64,000 bases of DNA from Cellulomonas terrae (GCF_007990265.1 NZ_BJWH01000001.1:310001-374000), one strand, 5' to 3'; shown: positions 9,968 through 18,609, counted from the first letter of the stretch. A program made the numbers and translations. The notes: a model not told the origin generated them from the letters alone.

Positions 9968-10836
9968 CGACTGCCAGCGACTGGCTGCAGGGTGCACGAC
10001 CGCGGACGCTGCCGGCGGCCGCAGCCCCCGTGCTCGTCGGGACCGGAGCAGCCGCACAGCTCGGCGAGGCCCACCTCGGACGCGCCGCGCTCGCCCTCGG
10101 TGTCGCGCTCGCGCTGCAGGTCGGCGTCAACTACGCGAACGACTACTCGGACGGCATCCGCGGCACCGACGTGGACCGCGTCGGGCCGCTGCGCCTGACC
10201 GCGTCGGGCACCGCCAGCCCGGGGACCGTCAAGGCCGCGGCGTTCGCGGCCTTCGGCGTCGCCGCCCTGCTCGGCCTGGCGCTGGTCGCCGCGACCGGTC
10301 AGTGGTGGCTGCTCGCCGTCGGTGCCGTGGCGATCCTCGCCGCGTGGGGGTACACCGGCGGGAAGCGACCGTACGGCTACCGCGGCCTCGGCGAGGTCGG
10401 CGTGTTCGTGTTCTTCGGGCTGGTCGCCGTGCTCGGCACCACCTACACGCAGGCCGACGAGCTCTCCTGGCCGGCGTGGGTCGGCGCCGTCTGCGTCGGC
10501 ATGCTCGCGTGCGCGCTGCTCATGGCCAACAACCTGCGGGACGTGCCGACCGACGCCCTCGTCGGGAAGCGGACCCTCGCGGTGCGGCTGGGCGAACGGT
10601 GGTCGCGACGCGCCTACGCGGTGCTCGTGATCGGTCCCGTGCTGCTCGGCGGGATCGGCTGCGCGTTCGCGTCGCCGTGGACGCTGATCGTCCTGCTGCT
10701 CCTGGCGCCGGCCGTGGTCCTGGCCGTCACCGTGCTGCTCGGCGCACGCGGTCGGGCTCTCGTGCCGGTCCTGGCGGGGACCGGCCTGCTCGAGCTCGCG
10801 TTCGGGGTGCTGCTCGGCCTGGGGCTCGCGCTCTAG
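9964..10836 (+). CDS. menA: 1,4-dihydroxy-2-naphthoate polyprenyltransferase (MenA)
   Basis: UbiA-family integral membrane prenyltransferase that attaches the isoprenoid tail to DHNA to make demethylmenaquinone. 290 residues with about eight or nine hydrophobic segments. The first Asp-rich motif is in NYANDYSDGIRGTD, the second in NNLRDVPTDALVGKRTLAV, both characteristic of MenA. The start is a GTG overlapping menE by four bases, implying coupled translation. No menG methyltransferase lies nearby. Confidence 0.95.
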   Translation: MTTASDWLQGARPRTLPAAAAPVLVGTGAAAQLGEAHLGRAALALGVALALQVGVNYANDYSDGIRGTDVDRVGPLRLTASGTASPGTVKAAAFAAFGVAALLGLALVAATGQWWLLAVGAVAILAAWGYTGGKRPYGYRGLGEVGVFVFFGLVAVLGTTYTQADELSWPAWVGAVCVGMLACALLMANNLRDVPTDALVGKRTLAVRLGERWSRRAYAVLVIGPVLLGGIGCAFASPWTLIVLLLLAPAVVLAVTVLLGARGRALVPVLAGTGLLELAFGVLLGLGLAL

Positions 10837-11124
10837 TCAGCTCTCGCGCGACGCCTCGTCGGCTGCGTCCTCGACGTCGGCGTCCTCCTGCGCGCGCTTG
10901 CCCAGGACCGTCCGGTCGCCCGCGGCGCGACGTCGCTCCGCCCGCTCGGCCAGCTGGCGGGCGGCGGCGTCCCGCGGGCCGGCCAGCAGGACGTAGGACA
11001 GCCCCCAGGCGACGAAGGCCGCGACGATGACGACGAGCCACGAGCGCAGGCCCGCCCACCAGAGCAGGCCGAGGCACGCGCCGAACAGCGCGAGGCGCAG
11101 GACCGAGTACACGACGAAAGGCAC
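10837..11124 (-). CDS. DUF4229 small membrane protein
   Basis: A 95-residue protein: two adjacent hydrophobic helices (VLRLALFGACLGLLWWAG and LVVIVAAFVAWGLSYVLL), then a basic and acidic tail containing RDAAARQLAER. This is the actinobacterial DUF4229 layout, commonly found beside menaquinone genes. GTG 11124 is chosen because it starts immediately before the first helix. It converges on menA with no gap between stops. Role unknown. Confidence 0.8.
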   Translation of the reverse strand: MPFVVYSVLRLALFGACLGLLWWAGLRSWLVVIVAAFVAWGLSYVLLAGPRDAAARQLAERAERRRAAGDRTVLGKRAQEDADVEDAADEASRES

Positions 11125-11181
11125 GGTCCCAGGGTAGGCGCTGGGCCCTCGTCGCCCGTCACAGGCGTCTAGTCTGGCGAG

Positions 11182-11499
11182 GTGAGGAACCTGGCCGTCC
11201 TGCTGATCATCGGACTGATCGTCTACTGCGTGATCGACGTCATCCGCAGCACCACCGACGAGCGCCTCGGCGTGCACCCGGTCTTCTGGGTCCTGCTGAT
11301 CGTCGTCGTGCCGCTCCTCGGCTCGCTCGTCTGGCTGGCCGTGCGCTGGTCCCGCCGGACCGCCGCCGGGCCCGACCCGTCGACCCGGAACCGCCGCGCC
11401 ACGGGACCTGACGACGACCCGGACTTCCTGTCGCGGCTCGACGACGACCGCAGACGCGCCGATCCGGGCGCGCCGGACGACGCCCCGCCCGCTGCCTGA
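11182..11499 (+). CDS. PLDc_N-domain membrane protein
   Basis: 105 residues with two membrane segments (AVLLIIGLIVYCVIDVI and PVFWVLLIVVVPLLGSLVWLAV) and the conserved W at the start of the second helix, the pattern of the phospholipase D N-terminal (PLDc_N) family. There is no HKD catalytic domain, so it is not a phospholipase by itself. The tail ends with a conserved PDDDPDFL-like segment. It starts at GTG 11182. In Actinobacteria this gene often neighbours menaquinone and cytochrome c biogenesis genes, as here. Confidence 0.8.
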   Translation: MRNLAVLLIIGLIVYCVIDVIRSTTDERLGVHPVFWVLLIVVVPLLGSLVWLAVRWSRRTAAGPDPSTRNRRATGPDDDPDFLSRLDDDRRRADPGAPDDAPPAA

Positions 11500-11535
11500 G
11501 CAGACGTCGGACGCCCGGAGCAGACGTCAGACGCC
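11498..11535. repeat. 18-bp tandem direct repeat at a convergent junction
   Basis: GAGCAGACGTCGGACGCC (11498-11515) and GAGCAGACGTCAGACGCC (11518-11535) match at 17 of 18 bases with a 20-base period. The first copy begins in the stop codon of the PLDc_N gene; the second contains the ccsB stop codon. It looks like a small local duplication of the 3' end. Confidence 0.7.
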
Positions 11536-12552
11536 GCCGTAGGAGTGCTTCCCCGGGACGACGATGTTGACGACCGTGAAGTTCGCGAGCACCACGCCGT
11601 AGCCCACGAACACGAAGTACGAGGCCCGCCGGCCGTTCCAGCCGCGCGTCGTGCGTGCGTGCAGGTAGGCCGCGTAGACGACCCACGCGACGAACGTGCC
11701 GACCTCCTTGGGGTCCCAGCCCCAGTACCGGCCCCAGGCGTGCTCGGCCCAGATGGCGCCGCCGATGAGGGTCAGCGTCCAGAGCACGAACGCGACCGCG
11801 TTCAGCCGGAAGGACAGCGCCTCGAGCTCGCGGGAGCCCGGCACCTGCTCGAGCCACCCGAACCGCGGCCCGCCGACCCAGCGACGGAACCGGTCGGACC
11901 GGGCCGGGGCGGCACCGACGGTGACCGCGGGCGCGTCGACCTCCGTGCGGGCCTCCTCGCGGAAGCTGCGCAGGACCTGCAGCACGGACGTGGCGAACGC
12001 GACGGTGAAGATCCCGGTCGCGGTGATGGCGACGCCCACGTGGAGGATCAGCCAGTAGCTCTGCAGGGCGGGCTGCACCTGGTCGGCCTGGATGTAGAAC
12101 GCGTTGAGCGCGAGGACGAGGGCCAGCACGGCGATGCCCATGACGACGACGCCGACGAACGCGATGACGCGCCTGCGCTGCACGATGGTCAGGACGAGGA
12201 CGGCGACGAACACCCCGACGAGCGTGAACTCGTACATGTTGGCTGTCGGCCACCGCCCGGCGGCGATGCCGCGCAGCACGATGCCGCCGAAGAGCAGCAC
12301 GAGACCGAGCAGGGTGGTCGACCGGGCGATCCCCTCGGCACGGGCCGACCGGCCGGGTGCGCTCTGCGCCTCGGAGCCGGCGACGGCGGTCGCGGGACGC
12401 CCGCCCGGTGCCGCAGCCAGGGCGGCCTCGGGGACACGCTTCTGCGCGCGGTCCGCGATGCGCGCGAGGTCGACGCTGTAGGCGATCAGGGCGACGGTGA
12501 ACGCGGTCGCGGCGCCCCAGACGAGCAACGTGCTCAGGTCACCGGTGGTCAT
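11527..12552 (-). CDS. ccsB: Cytochrome c biogenesis protein CcsB (ResC/CcsA type)
   Basis: Polytopic membrane subunit of the System II haem export/ligation complex that attaches haem to apocytochrome c outside the membrane. 341 residues with about eight helices, and the haem-handling WWD-type motif WGRYWGWDPKEVGTFVAW near residue 270. A linker of about 50 residues rich in Ala and Pro sits between helices 1 and 2. Conserved His residues follow in LHV, EHAW and KHSYGG. The start overlaps the resB stop as ATGA. Confidence 0.94.
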   Translation of the reverse strand: MTTGDLSTLLVWGAATAFTVALIAYSVDLARIADRAQKRVPEAALAAAPGGRPATAVAGSEAQSAPGRSARAEGIARSTTLLGLVLLFGGIVLRGIAAGRWPTANMYEFTLVGVFVAVLVLTIVQRRRVIAFVGVVVMGIAVLALVLALNAFYIQADQVQPALQSYWLILHVGVAITATGIFTVAFATSVLQVLRSFREEARTEVDAPAVTVGAAPARSDRFRRWVGGPRFGWLEQVPGSRELEALSFRLNAVAFVLWTLTLIGGAIWAEHAWGRYWGWDPKEVGTFVAWVVYAAYLHARTTRGWNGRRASYFVFVGYGVVLANFTVVNIVVPGKHSYGGV

Positions 12553-14249
12553 GGTGTGGCTTCTCCTGAGGTCGGGCCGCGGGGTGCGACCGGGGGTCTG
12601 TCAGCCGTGCGGGCGAGCACCTGCGCGAGCACCCTGTCGAGCTCGGGCTGGAGGCCGACGTCGTCGCCGCGCGCCAGCCCGGCCGCGGTGACCACTGTAC
12701 GGCCGGCGTCCTCGTCGACGCCCGGGGTCAGCCGGAGCCAGAGACGCCGCCGGGGGGCGAAGAGCGAGGTGGCGAGCCCGGCGAACGCGAGCAGCGAGAA
12801 CACGAGCACGAACGGCAGCGCCGGGTCGTGGCGCAGGTCGAGCGCGACGTACCGGGGCAGGTCGTTGAACGTCAGGGTGCCCATCCCGTCGGGCAGGTCG
12901 ACGGTCTCGCCGGGCCGCACGACGAGCGTGACGGGCTTGTCGTCGTCCTCCATGAGCTGCGTCATGCGTGCCTCGTCGAGCTCGTAGACGTTCTGCGGGA
13001 CGCCCGTGTCGAGGCCGAGGTTGCCCTGCCAGACCGCGAGCACGAGCGCGGGGTCGTCGGGCTGCGGGTTGACGGAGGCGTACGCGGGACCGAAGGCGGT
13101 CTCGCGGACGTCGACGGTGGGCAGCAGGTAGCCGACGAGGCCGATCTGCTCCTGGTCGCCGGACACGTCGGGCACCTTGACGACGCCGCGGGAGGTGTAG
13201 ACCTCGTCCTGCGGCAGGAACGGCGTGGGACCGGAGAACGCGACCTGGCCGGACGCGTCGCGCACCGTGATGTCGGGGGCGTACCCGTTGCCCTGCAGGT
13301 AGACCTTGGCGCCGCCCGCGTCGAGCGGGTGGTTGACCTTGATGGTCTCCTCGACGGGTTCCTCGCCGGGGTTGGTCAGCGTGACGTGCGCGGTGAAGTC
13401 GCGGGACTGGAGCGTGTCCGGGTCGAAGCGGGACTCGAACTCGTCGAGCCGCAGCGTGAACGGGACGAGGCTGGACGGCGTGAACGCGGTGCCCTGCTCG
13501 AAGGTGTCGTAGTCGACCTGCGCGTTCGCGAACCCGCGGCCCTGCACGACGATCGCCTGCCCGCGGTAGTGCAGCACCTGCCCGGTCGCCACCGAGAGGA
13601 GCAGCCCGACGAGGGCGAGGTGGAAGACGAGGTTGCCGGTCTCGCGCAGGTAGCCGCGCTCCGCGGACACCGCGACGGTGCCGTCACCCTCGTCGCGGGT
13701 GTCGACGCGGTACGTCGGGACGAACGGGAGCCAGCGCCAGCCGCCGCGCAGCACGGCCACGGCGTCGTCGGCGACGTGCGCCGGCGGGCCGTCCACGAGA
13801 CCCGAGCCCTGCGCGGGGAACCGCGCGAACCGGCGCGGCGCGCGCGGGGGGCGGCCACGGACGCCCGCGAGGTGCACCTTGGTGCGCGGCAGGATGCAGC
13901 CGACCAGCGAGACGAAGAGCAGGAGGTAGATCGCCGAGAACCAGACCGACGAGTACACGTCGAAGAACCCGAGCCGGTCCAGCCACGGGCCGGTCGTGGG
14001 GTGGTCGGTGAGGTACTCCGCGACCGCGGCGGTGTCCTGGGCGCGCTGCGGCCAGACGGTGCCGGGCACGGCGGCGACCGCGAGCAGCATGAGCAGCAGC
14101 AGGGCGACCCGCATGCTGGTGAGCTGCCGCCAGGCCCACCGCATCCAGCCGACGAAGCCGAGCGTCGGGAGCGTCGGAGGCGCAGCGGGAGGAGCCTCGG
14201 TGGGCTCCATGAAGACGTCGGAGAGGCCCTCGGGCCGGTGCACGCTCAT
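12549..14249 (-). CDS. resB: Cytochrome c biogenesis protein ResB
   Basis: Partner of CcsB in System II cytochrome c maturation, thought to bring reduced apocytochrome to the haem ligation site. 566 residues: cytoplasmic N-terminus, transmembrane helices around residues 45-65, 105-125 and 220-240, a large extracytoplasmic domain, and a last helix (FVLVFSLLAFAGLATSLF) near residue 475. The family hallmarks LTSMRVALLLLMLLAVAAVPGT and FFDVYSSVWF are present. The ATG at 14249 overlaps the ccdA stop (ATGA). Confidence 0.94.
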   Translation of the reverse strand: MSVHRPEGLSDVFMEPTEAPPAAPPTLPTLGFVGWMRWAWRQLTSMRVALLLLMLLAVAAVPGTVWPQRAQDTAAVAEYLTDHPTTGPWLDRLGFFDVYSSVWFSAIYLLLFVSLVGCILPRTKVHLAGVRGRPPRAPRRFARFPAQGSGLVDGPPAHVADDAVAVLRGGWRWLPFVPTYRVDTRDEGDGTVAVSAERGYLRETGNLVFHLALVGLLLSVATGQVLHYRGQAIVVQGRGFANAQVDYDTFEQGTAFTPSSLVPFTLRLDEFESRFDPDTLQSRDFTAHVTLTNPGEEPVEETIKVNHPLDAGGAKVYLQGNGYAPDITVRDASGQVAFSGPTPFLPQDEVYTSRGVVKVPDVSGDQEQIGLVGYLLPTVDVRETAFGPAYASVNPQPDDPALVLAVWQGNLGLDTGVPQNVYELDEARMTQLMEDDDKPVTLVVRPGETVDLPDGMGTLTFNDLPRYVALDLRHDPALPFVLVFSLLAFAGLATSLFAPRRRLWLRLTPGVDEDAGRTVVTAAGLARGDDVGLQPELDRVLAQVLARTADRPPVAPRGPTSGEATP

Positions 14250-15049
14250 ACGACCGGCACGAACGGGTCGCCGCCGACGAGAACACCCTGCAGCCACGAG
14301 GACCAGGTCCCCCACACGCCCGTGACCAGGGCGATCCCGAGGATCACGAGCATCGCGCCGCCGAACCGCATGATCGCCAGGCGGTGCCGGCGCAGGAAGC
14401 CGAGCGCCCCGGCGCTGCGGTCCACGAACAGGGCGACCAGCAGGAACGGCAGCCCGAGCCCGAGGCAGAACGCGACGGCCAGGAGCGCACCGCGGCCGGC
14501 CGAGCCGCCGTCGAGGGAGAGCGTGAGGATCGCCGCGAGCGTCGGGCCGATGCACGGCACCCAGCCGAGCCCGAAGGTCACGCCCAGCAGCGGGGCGCCC
14601 CACAGCCCGGCACGCGGTGCCAGGTGGACGCGCCTCTCGTTCTGCAGGAACGGGATCAGGCCGAGGAACCCGAGGCCGAGCACGATGACGACGACCCCGA
14701 GGACGCGCGTGATCGGGTCCTGGTACTCGACGAGCAACCCACCGAGCGACCCGGCGAGGACCGCGAGCGCGACGAACACGGCGGTGAACCCGGCGACGAA
14801 CAGCCCGACGCCGAGCAGCACGCGACTGCGCGCCGGCGCGGTCGTGACGAGCGTGGTGCCCTCGGAGAACACGGTCTGGGCCGACCCGGTCATCCCGCCG
14901 AGGTACCCGACGTAGGCCGGGACCAGCGGCAGCACGCAGGGCGACGCGAACGAGACGAGCCCGGCGATCAGCGCGACCGGGATCGCCAGGAGCAGCGATC
15001 CGGACACGACGGTCTGGCCGAAGGCGTCGCCCGCGTCGGCGAGCGTCAT
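14246..15049 (-). CDS. ccdA: CcdA/DsbD-like thiol-disulfide transmembrane transporter
   Basis: Membrane protein of 267 residues that carries electrons from cytoplasmic thioredoxin across the membrane to ResA during cytochrome c maturation. The two redox cysteines are visible in FASPCVLPLVPAYVGYLGG and GWVPCIGPTLAAIL. Six or more hydrophobic helices. Its start overlaps the resA stop (ATGA), so it is coupled to the thioredoxin-like lipoprotein that would be its partner. Confidence 0.93.
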   Translation of the reverse strand: MTLADAGDAFGQTVVSGSLLLAIPVALIAGLVSFASPCVLPLVPAYVGYLGGMTGSAQTVFSEGTTLVTTAPARSRVLLGVGLFVAGFTAVFVALAVLAGSLGGLLVEYQDPITRVLGVVVIVLGLGFLGLIPFLQNERRVHLAPRAGLWGAPLLGVTFGLGWVPCIGPTLAAILTLSLDGGSAGRGALLAVAFCLGLGLPFLLVALFVDRSAGALGFLRRHRLAIMRFGGAMLVILGIALVTGVWGTWSSWLQGVLVGGDPFVPVV

Positions 15050-15627
15050 GAGGCTGGCGCCTCGGCGAGGAGCTCGTCGACGATCGAGCGCAGCGTCGAC
15101 GGGTCGGCCAGCCCCAGGATGCGGGCGGCGACCATCCCGGAACGGTCCAGCACGACCGTCGTCGGCACGGCGTTGACCGGGACGGTGCCCTGGAGGGCGG
15201 CGATCGCGGCGCCGTCGGTGTCCGCGAGGCTGGGGTACGGGACCTCGAACTGCCGCTCGAACGCCTGCGCGGTGCCGGCGTCGTCGGTCCGGTTGATGCC
15301 CAGCAGCCGCACGCCCTCGTCGGCGTAGTCGGTGGACAGGTCCGCGAGGTCGGCGGCCTCGGCGCGGCACGGCGGGCAGTTGGCGTACCAGGTGTTGAGG
15401 ACGACGACGTCGCCGCGCCAGTCGGCCACGTCCTGCGAGGTGCCCGTGAAGTCGGTGCCGGCGAGCTCGAGCGGGCCCGACCGCTCGTCGGGAGCCCAGG
15501 TCGTCGTGCTGCCGTCGCCGGACTGGTAGCCCTGGCCCGCCACGTCGTCGGGCGTCGTCGGGGCGGTGTCGGGCGTGCAGCCCGCGAGCAGCAGGACGGC
15601 CAGCGCGGCCGCGGCGAGGACCCGCAC
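15046..15627 (-). CDS. resA: ResA/TlpA-like thioredoxin lipoprotein
   Basis: Extracytoplasmic thiol-disulfide oxidoreductase that keeps apocytochrome c cysteines reduced. 193 residues from GTG 15627, chosen because it starts one base after the preceding stop and gives a compact signal peptide with lipobox LLLAGC. The thioredoxin fold carries the active site NTWYANCPPCRAEA and the cis-proline loop VNAVPTTVVLD. A longer start (15693) would place about 22 extra residues before the signal peptide and overlap the phosphatase gene. Confidence 0.9.
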   Translation of the reverse strand: MRVLAAAALAVLLLAGCTPDTAPTTPDDVAGQGYQSGDGSTTTWAPDERSGPLELAGTDFTGTSQDVADWRGDVVVLNTWYANCPPCRAEAADLADLSTDYADEGVRLLGINRTDDAGTAQAFERQFEVPYPSLADTDGAAIAALQGTVPVNAVPTTVVLDRSGMVAARILGLADPSTLRSIVDELLAEAPAS

Positions 15628-15628
15628 G

Positions 15629-16273
15629 TCAGGCCCCCGCGACCGAGGAGACGCCCGGCAGCAGGGACGCCGCCGGCTCGCTGTAGCCGACACCGACGAG
15701 GGTGTCGCCGTCGTAGCGCAGGCTGGTCAGGGACGCGACGGAGCACTGCCGCTTGCGCGGGTCGTGCCACAGGTGCCGGTTCTCCAGCGCGAGGCGCGTG
15801 ACCCAGACGGGCAGCTGGTGGCTGACCAGCACGGCCTCGTGCCCGCGGACGAGCTCGCGTGCGGTCTCGACGCCCGCCAGCATGCGGTCGACCTGCTCCT
15901 TGTAGGGCTCGCCCCAGGACGGCCGGAACGGGTTGCGCAGGTACGGCCAGTGCTCGGGGTGGCGCAGCGAGCCGTCGCCGACGCCGAACGTCTTGCCCTC
16001 GAAGTGGTTGCCGGCCTCGATGATCCGCTCGTCGGTGCGGATGTCGAGGTCGAACGCCGCGGCGATCGGCCCGGCGGTCTCCTGCGCGCGCTGCAGCGGG
16101 GAGGCGATGACGGCCACGACGTCACGACCGGTGCGCGCCAGGTGCTCCGCCACCATGTCCGCCATGGCGAGGCCGCGCTCCGAGAGTCGGTATCCGGGCA
16201 GCCGTCCGTAGAGCACGCCGTCGGGGTTGTGCACCTCGCCGTGCCGCATCAGGTGGATGGTGGTCGCGACCAT
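15629..16273 (-). CDS. Histidine phosphatase family protein
   Basis: Phosphoglycerate-mutase-like phosphatase of 214 residues. The phosphohistidine motif is HLMRHGEVHNP near the N-terminus and the second catalytic His is in AVLVSHQLPV. The ATG at 16273 is two residues before the first beta strand; an upstream ATG at 16312 is possible. It is the first gene of the leftward cytochrome c maturation operon and is commonly found there in Actinobacteria, though its substrate is unknown. Confidence 0.88.
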   Translation of the reverse strand: MVATTIHLMRHGEVHNPDGVLYGRLPGYRLSERGLAMADMVAEHLARTGRDVVAVIASPLQRAQETAGPIAAAFDLDIRTDERIIEAGNHFEGKTFGVGDGSLRHPEHWPYLRNPFRPSWGEPYKEQVDRMLAGVETARELVRGHEAVLVSHQLPVWVTRLALENRHLWHDPRKRQCSVASLTSLRYDGDTLVGVGYSEPAASLLPGVSSVAGA

Positions 16274-16321
16274 GGGCTCAGTCTCGCAAACACTCCTGTG
16301 CGCCACGGCCACGGGACCGGG

Positions 16322-16816
16322 TCACTCGACGTGACACGCGCCACCCGTCAGGTGCAGGCGGACCGTCTCCATCGCGTCGCCGAGCGCGGCGAACTGCGCG
16401 GGGGTGAGCACGTCGACGAGGTGGTCCCGCACGGACTGCACGTGGCTCGGGGCCGCGGCGACGAGGGTCTGCCAGCCCTTCTCCGTCATGGTGCAGTTCA
16501 CGCCGCGGGCGTCCTCGACGCAGGGCAGCCGCGAGACCAGCCCTTGCTCCTCCATGCGTCGGATGGTGTGCGTGAGGCGGCTGCGGGAGTGCGCGAGGTT
16601 GTCGGCCAGCTGCGCCATCCGCAGCGTGCGGTCGGGCGTCTCGGAGAGCCGGACGAGGACCTCGTACTCGTGCGTGGACAGACCGGTCTGCTGCTCCAGC
16701 TCGTGCTCGAGCGCCGCGAACAGGCGGGCGGCACCGCCGCGGAACGAGCGCCAGTGCACCTGCTGCTCGGCGGTCAGCCACTCCACCGTCTGCTGGGTGG
16801 GTGTGTCAGTGGTCAC
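16322..16816 (-). CDS. MarR-family transcriptional regulator
   Basis: Winged-helix regulator of 164 residues with the MarR core LSTHEYEVLVRLSETPDRTLRMAQLADNL, the recognition helix region SRSRLTHTIRRMEEQGLV and the wing CVEDARGVNCTMTEKG. It is divergent from yceI and the shared gap contains inverted repeats, the usual arrangement for a MarR repressor that controls its neighbour and itself. GTG start at 16816. Ligand unknown. Confidence 0.9.
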   Translation of the reverse strand: MTTDTPTQQTVEWLTAEQQVHWRSFRGGAARLFAALEHELEQQTGLSTHEYEVLVRLSETPDRTLRMAQLADNLAHSRSRLTHTIRRMEEQGLVSRLPCVEDARGVNCTMTEKGWQTLVAAAPSHVQSVRDHLVDVLTPAQFAALGDAMETVRLHLTGGACHVE

Positions 16817-16874
16817 AGCGCGGCCTCCATTCGTCCGTCCCGGGTTGCGGGTCTGCCAGGAGTGTAGTACAACT

Positions 16875-16904
16875 TTGAACTAACAGTTTGGTTGACCGTT
16901 CAAC
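16875..16904. promoter_or_regulatory. Inverted repeats between marR and yceI, probable MarR operator
   Basis: TTGAAC at 16875-16880 and GTTCAA at 16898-16903 form an inverted pair, and GTTGA-CCGT-TCAAC at 16891-16904 is a nested palindrome. The stretch is the only AT-rich part of the gap, starts 58 bases upstream of the MarR start and ends 18 bases before the yceI ATG. It would cover promoter or ribosome access of yceI. Binding is inferred. Confidence 0.6.
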
Positions 16905-16922
16905 AACCACGGAGGACAGACC

Positions 16923-17480
16923 ATGAGCACCGCCACCGCCACCCTTCCCGCCGGCCTCACGACGGGCACCTGGGCCATCGACGCCTCGCACACGGAGGCC
17001 GCGTTCACCGTCCGGCACGCCGGGATCTCCAAGGTCCGTGGCGCCGTCGCCGTCACCGAGGGCACGGTCACGGTCGGCGAGGACCTGGCGAGCACCTCGG
17101 TCTCGGTCACGCTCGACCCGGCCACCGTCAGCACCGGCGACGCCAACCGCGACGGCCACCTCAAGAGCGGCGACTTCTTCGACGTCGAGAAGTTCGGCCA
17201 GTGGACGTTCGTCTCCACCGAGATCCGCCCGGCCGGCACGAGCTACGTCATCGCCGGTGACCTCACCATCCACGGCGTCACGCAGCCCGTCGAGCTCGAG
17301 ACCGAGTTCAACGGCACCGCGGTCGACCCGTTCGGCAACACGCGTGCGGGCTTCGAGGCCACCGCCACCATCTCCCGCAAGGACTTCGGGCTCACCTGGA
17401 ACGCGGCCCTCGAGGCCGGCGGCGTCCTGGTGTCCGACAAGGTCGTCATCGCGCTCGACGTGTCGACCATCAAGGCCTGA
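16923..17480 (+). CDS. YceI family protein (lipid/isoprenoid-binding lipocalin-like barrel)
   Basis: 185 residues with the YceI pattern: GTWAIDASHTEAAFTVRH near the start, SVSVTLDPATVSTGDANRDGHLKSGDFFDVEKF in the middle and LTIHGVTQPVELE. Members bind isoprenoid quinones or other lipids. No signal peptide is seen, so this one is cytoplasmic as in many Actinobacteria. A strong GGAGGA lies seven bases before the ATG. Control by the divergent MarR gene is likely. A link to menaquinone is conceivable but not shown. Confidence 0.92.
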   Translation: MSTATATLPAGLTTGTWAIDASHTEAAFTVRHAGISKVRGAVAVTEGTVTVGEDLASTSVSVTLDPATVSTGDANRDGHLKSGDFFDVEKFGQWTFVSTEIRPAGTSYVIAGDLTIHGVTQPVELETEFNGTAVDPFGNTRAGFEATATISRKDFGLTWNAALEAGGVLVSDKVVIALDVSTIKA

Positions 17481-17501
17481 CACAGCGCTCTGCACGGCGA
17501 G

Positions 17502-17528
17502 GGCCGGGTCCGTCGCGGACCCGGCCTT
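17502..17528. terminator. Hairpin terminator between yceI and rex
   Basis: Two perfect 11-base arms (GGCCGGGTCCG and its complement) around a TCG loop, ending in TT. It lies 21 bases after the yceI stop and before the convergent rex stop at 17537, so it can serve both directions. The U-tract is short, as usual in such GC-rich genomes. Confidence 0.75.
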
Positions 17529-17536
17529 CGTCATGC

Positions 17537-18244
17537 TCACGCGCCGGTGCCGGTGCGCCGGCGGTCGTGGAACGCGAGGATCTGCAGCTCGGAGGCCACG
17601 TCCACGGCCCGCAGGTCCACGTGCGGCGGCACCCGCAGCGCGCGCGGCGCGAACGTGAGGATGCCGACCACGCCGGCCGCGACGAGCTCGTCGCACACGT
17701 CCTGCGCCACGGCCGCGGGTGTGGCGATGATGCCGATGGTCGCGTCGGAGCCGCTGACCACGTCGTGCAACGCTGCCGGCGGCTGCACCACCAGGCCCGC
17801 CACGGTCGTGCCCACCACCGCGGGGTCGGCGTCGACCAGGCCTACGACCGCGAACCCCCGCTCGGCGAACACCGAGTAGCTGGCCAGGGCGTGCCCGAGG
17901 TTGCCGATGCCGACGATGACGACCCGCCGCTGCGTCGTCAGCCCCAGCACGACCGAGATCTGCTCCGACAGGTGCAGCACGTCGTACCCCACCCCGCGCC
18001 GCCCGTAGGAGCCGAGGAACGACAGGTCCTTGCGCAGCTGGGCGGGCGTGACACCCGCCCCCGCGGCCAGCTCCTCCGACGAGGTGGTGACGACCCCGTC
18101 GGCCGTCAGACCGTGCAGGACCCGCAGGTAGCCCGGCAGCCGGGCGACGGTGGCGGTGGGCACGTCGCGCGCGCCGGACCGCCCGGTCGCACCCGGCTCC
18201 GTCGCCCTGGTGTGCGCCCGAGGTCCCCTTCGCTGCGTGTCCAC
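17537..18244 (-). CDS. rex: Redox-sensing transcriptional repressor Rex
   Basis: NADH/NAD+-sensing repressor of respiratory and fermentation genes. 235 residues: a variable N-terminus of about 30 residues, a winged-helix domain (LPGYLRVLHGLT, VTPAQLRKDLSFLGSYGRRGVGYDV), then a Rossmann domain with GIGNLGHALASYSVF and the swapped C-terminal helix. All Rex hallmarks are intact. GTG start at 18244. A glutaredoxin-like gene lies upstream in the same direction. No clear Rex operator (TTGTGAA-N6-TTCACAA) was noticed in the window. Confidence 0.94.
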   Translation of the reverse strand: MDTQRRGPRAHTRATEPGATGRSGARDVPTATVARLPGYLRVLHGLTADGVVTTSSEELAAGAGVTPAQLRKDLSFLGSYGRRGVGYDVLHLSEQISVVLGLTTQRRVVIVGIGNLGHALASYSVFAERGFAVVGLVDADPAVVGTTVAGLVVQPPAALHDVVSGSDATIGIIATPAAVAQDVCDELVAAGVVGILTFAPRALRVPPHVDLRAVDVASELQILAFHDRRRTGTGA

Positions 18245-18294
18245 ATCGACTCCCGCGAACGCCCCGTGGGACCCGGTCGCCCGAGCCCTGGTGG

Positions 18295-18564
18295 TCAGGC
18301 TAGGGGGCGACGACCGGCCGCGGTAAGAGTTCGGCGCAGCCGGTTCGCGTCGATCCGCCAGTAGCCCTGCTGCACACCGTCGACCTCGACCACCGGCACC
18401 AGCTCGCCCAGCTCGGCGACGAGGTCACGCCCGGTCGTCGTGTCCGCGTCGATGTCGACCTCCGACCAGTCCGCCCCGGTCTCGTCGCACACGGTCCGCA
18501 CCACCTCCCGCGCCTCGTCGCACAGATGGCAGCCGACCCGGCCGTAGAGCACCACACGCGTCAT
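18295..18564 (-). CDS. Glutaredoxin-like (thioredoxin-fold, DUF836) protein
   Basis: An 89-residue thioredoxin-fold protein with the CxxC active site at residues 12-15 (GRVGCHLCDEA) and the cis-Pro region LVPVVEVDG. This is the short glutaredoxin-like family usual beside rex or HAD genes in Actinobacteria. It is divergent from the HAD gene and lies 50 bases upstream of rex. It may reduce thiols or nucleotide-metabolism enzymes; substrate unknown. Confidence 0.87.
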   Translation of the reverse strand: MTRVVLYGRVGCHLCDEAREVVRTVCDETGADWSEVDIDADTTTGRDLVAELGELVPVVEVDGVQQGYWRIDANRLRRTLTAAGRRPLA

Positions 18565-18609
18565 GGGCTCACGGTCTCATGTCGGTCTCACCGTCGTTAC
18601 AGTGACCGG

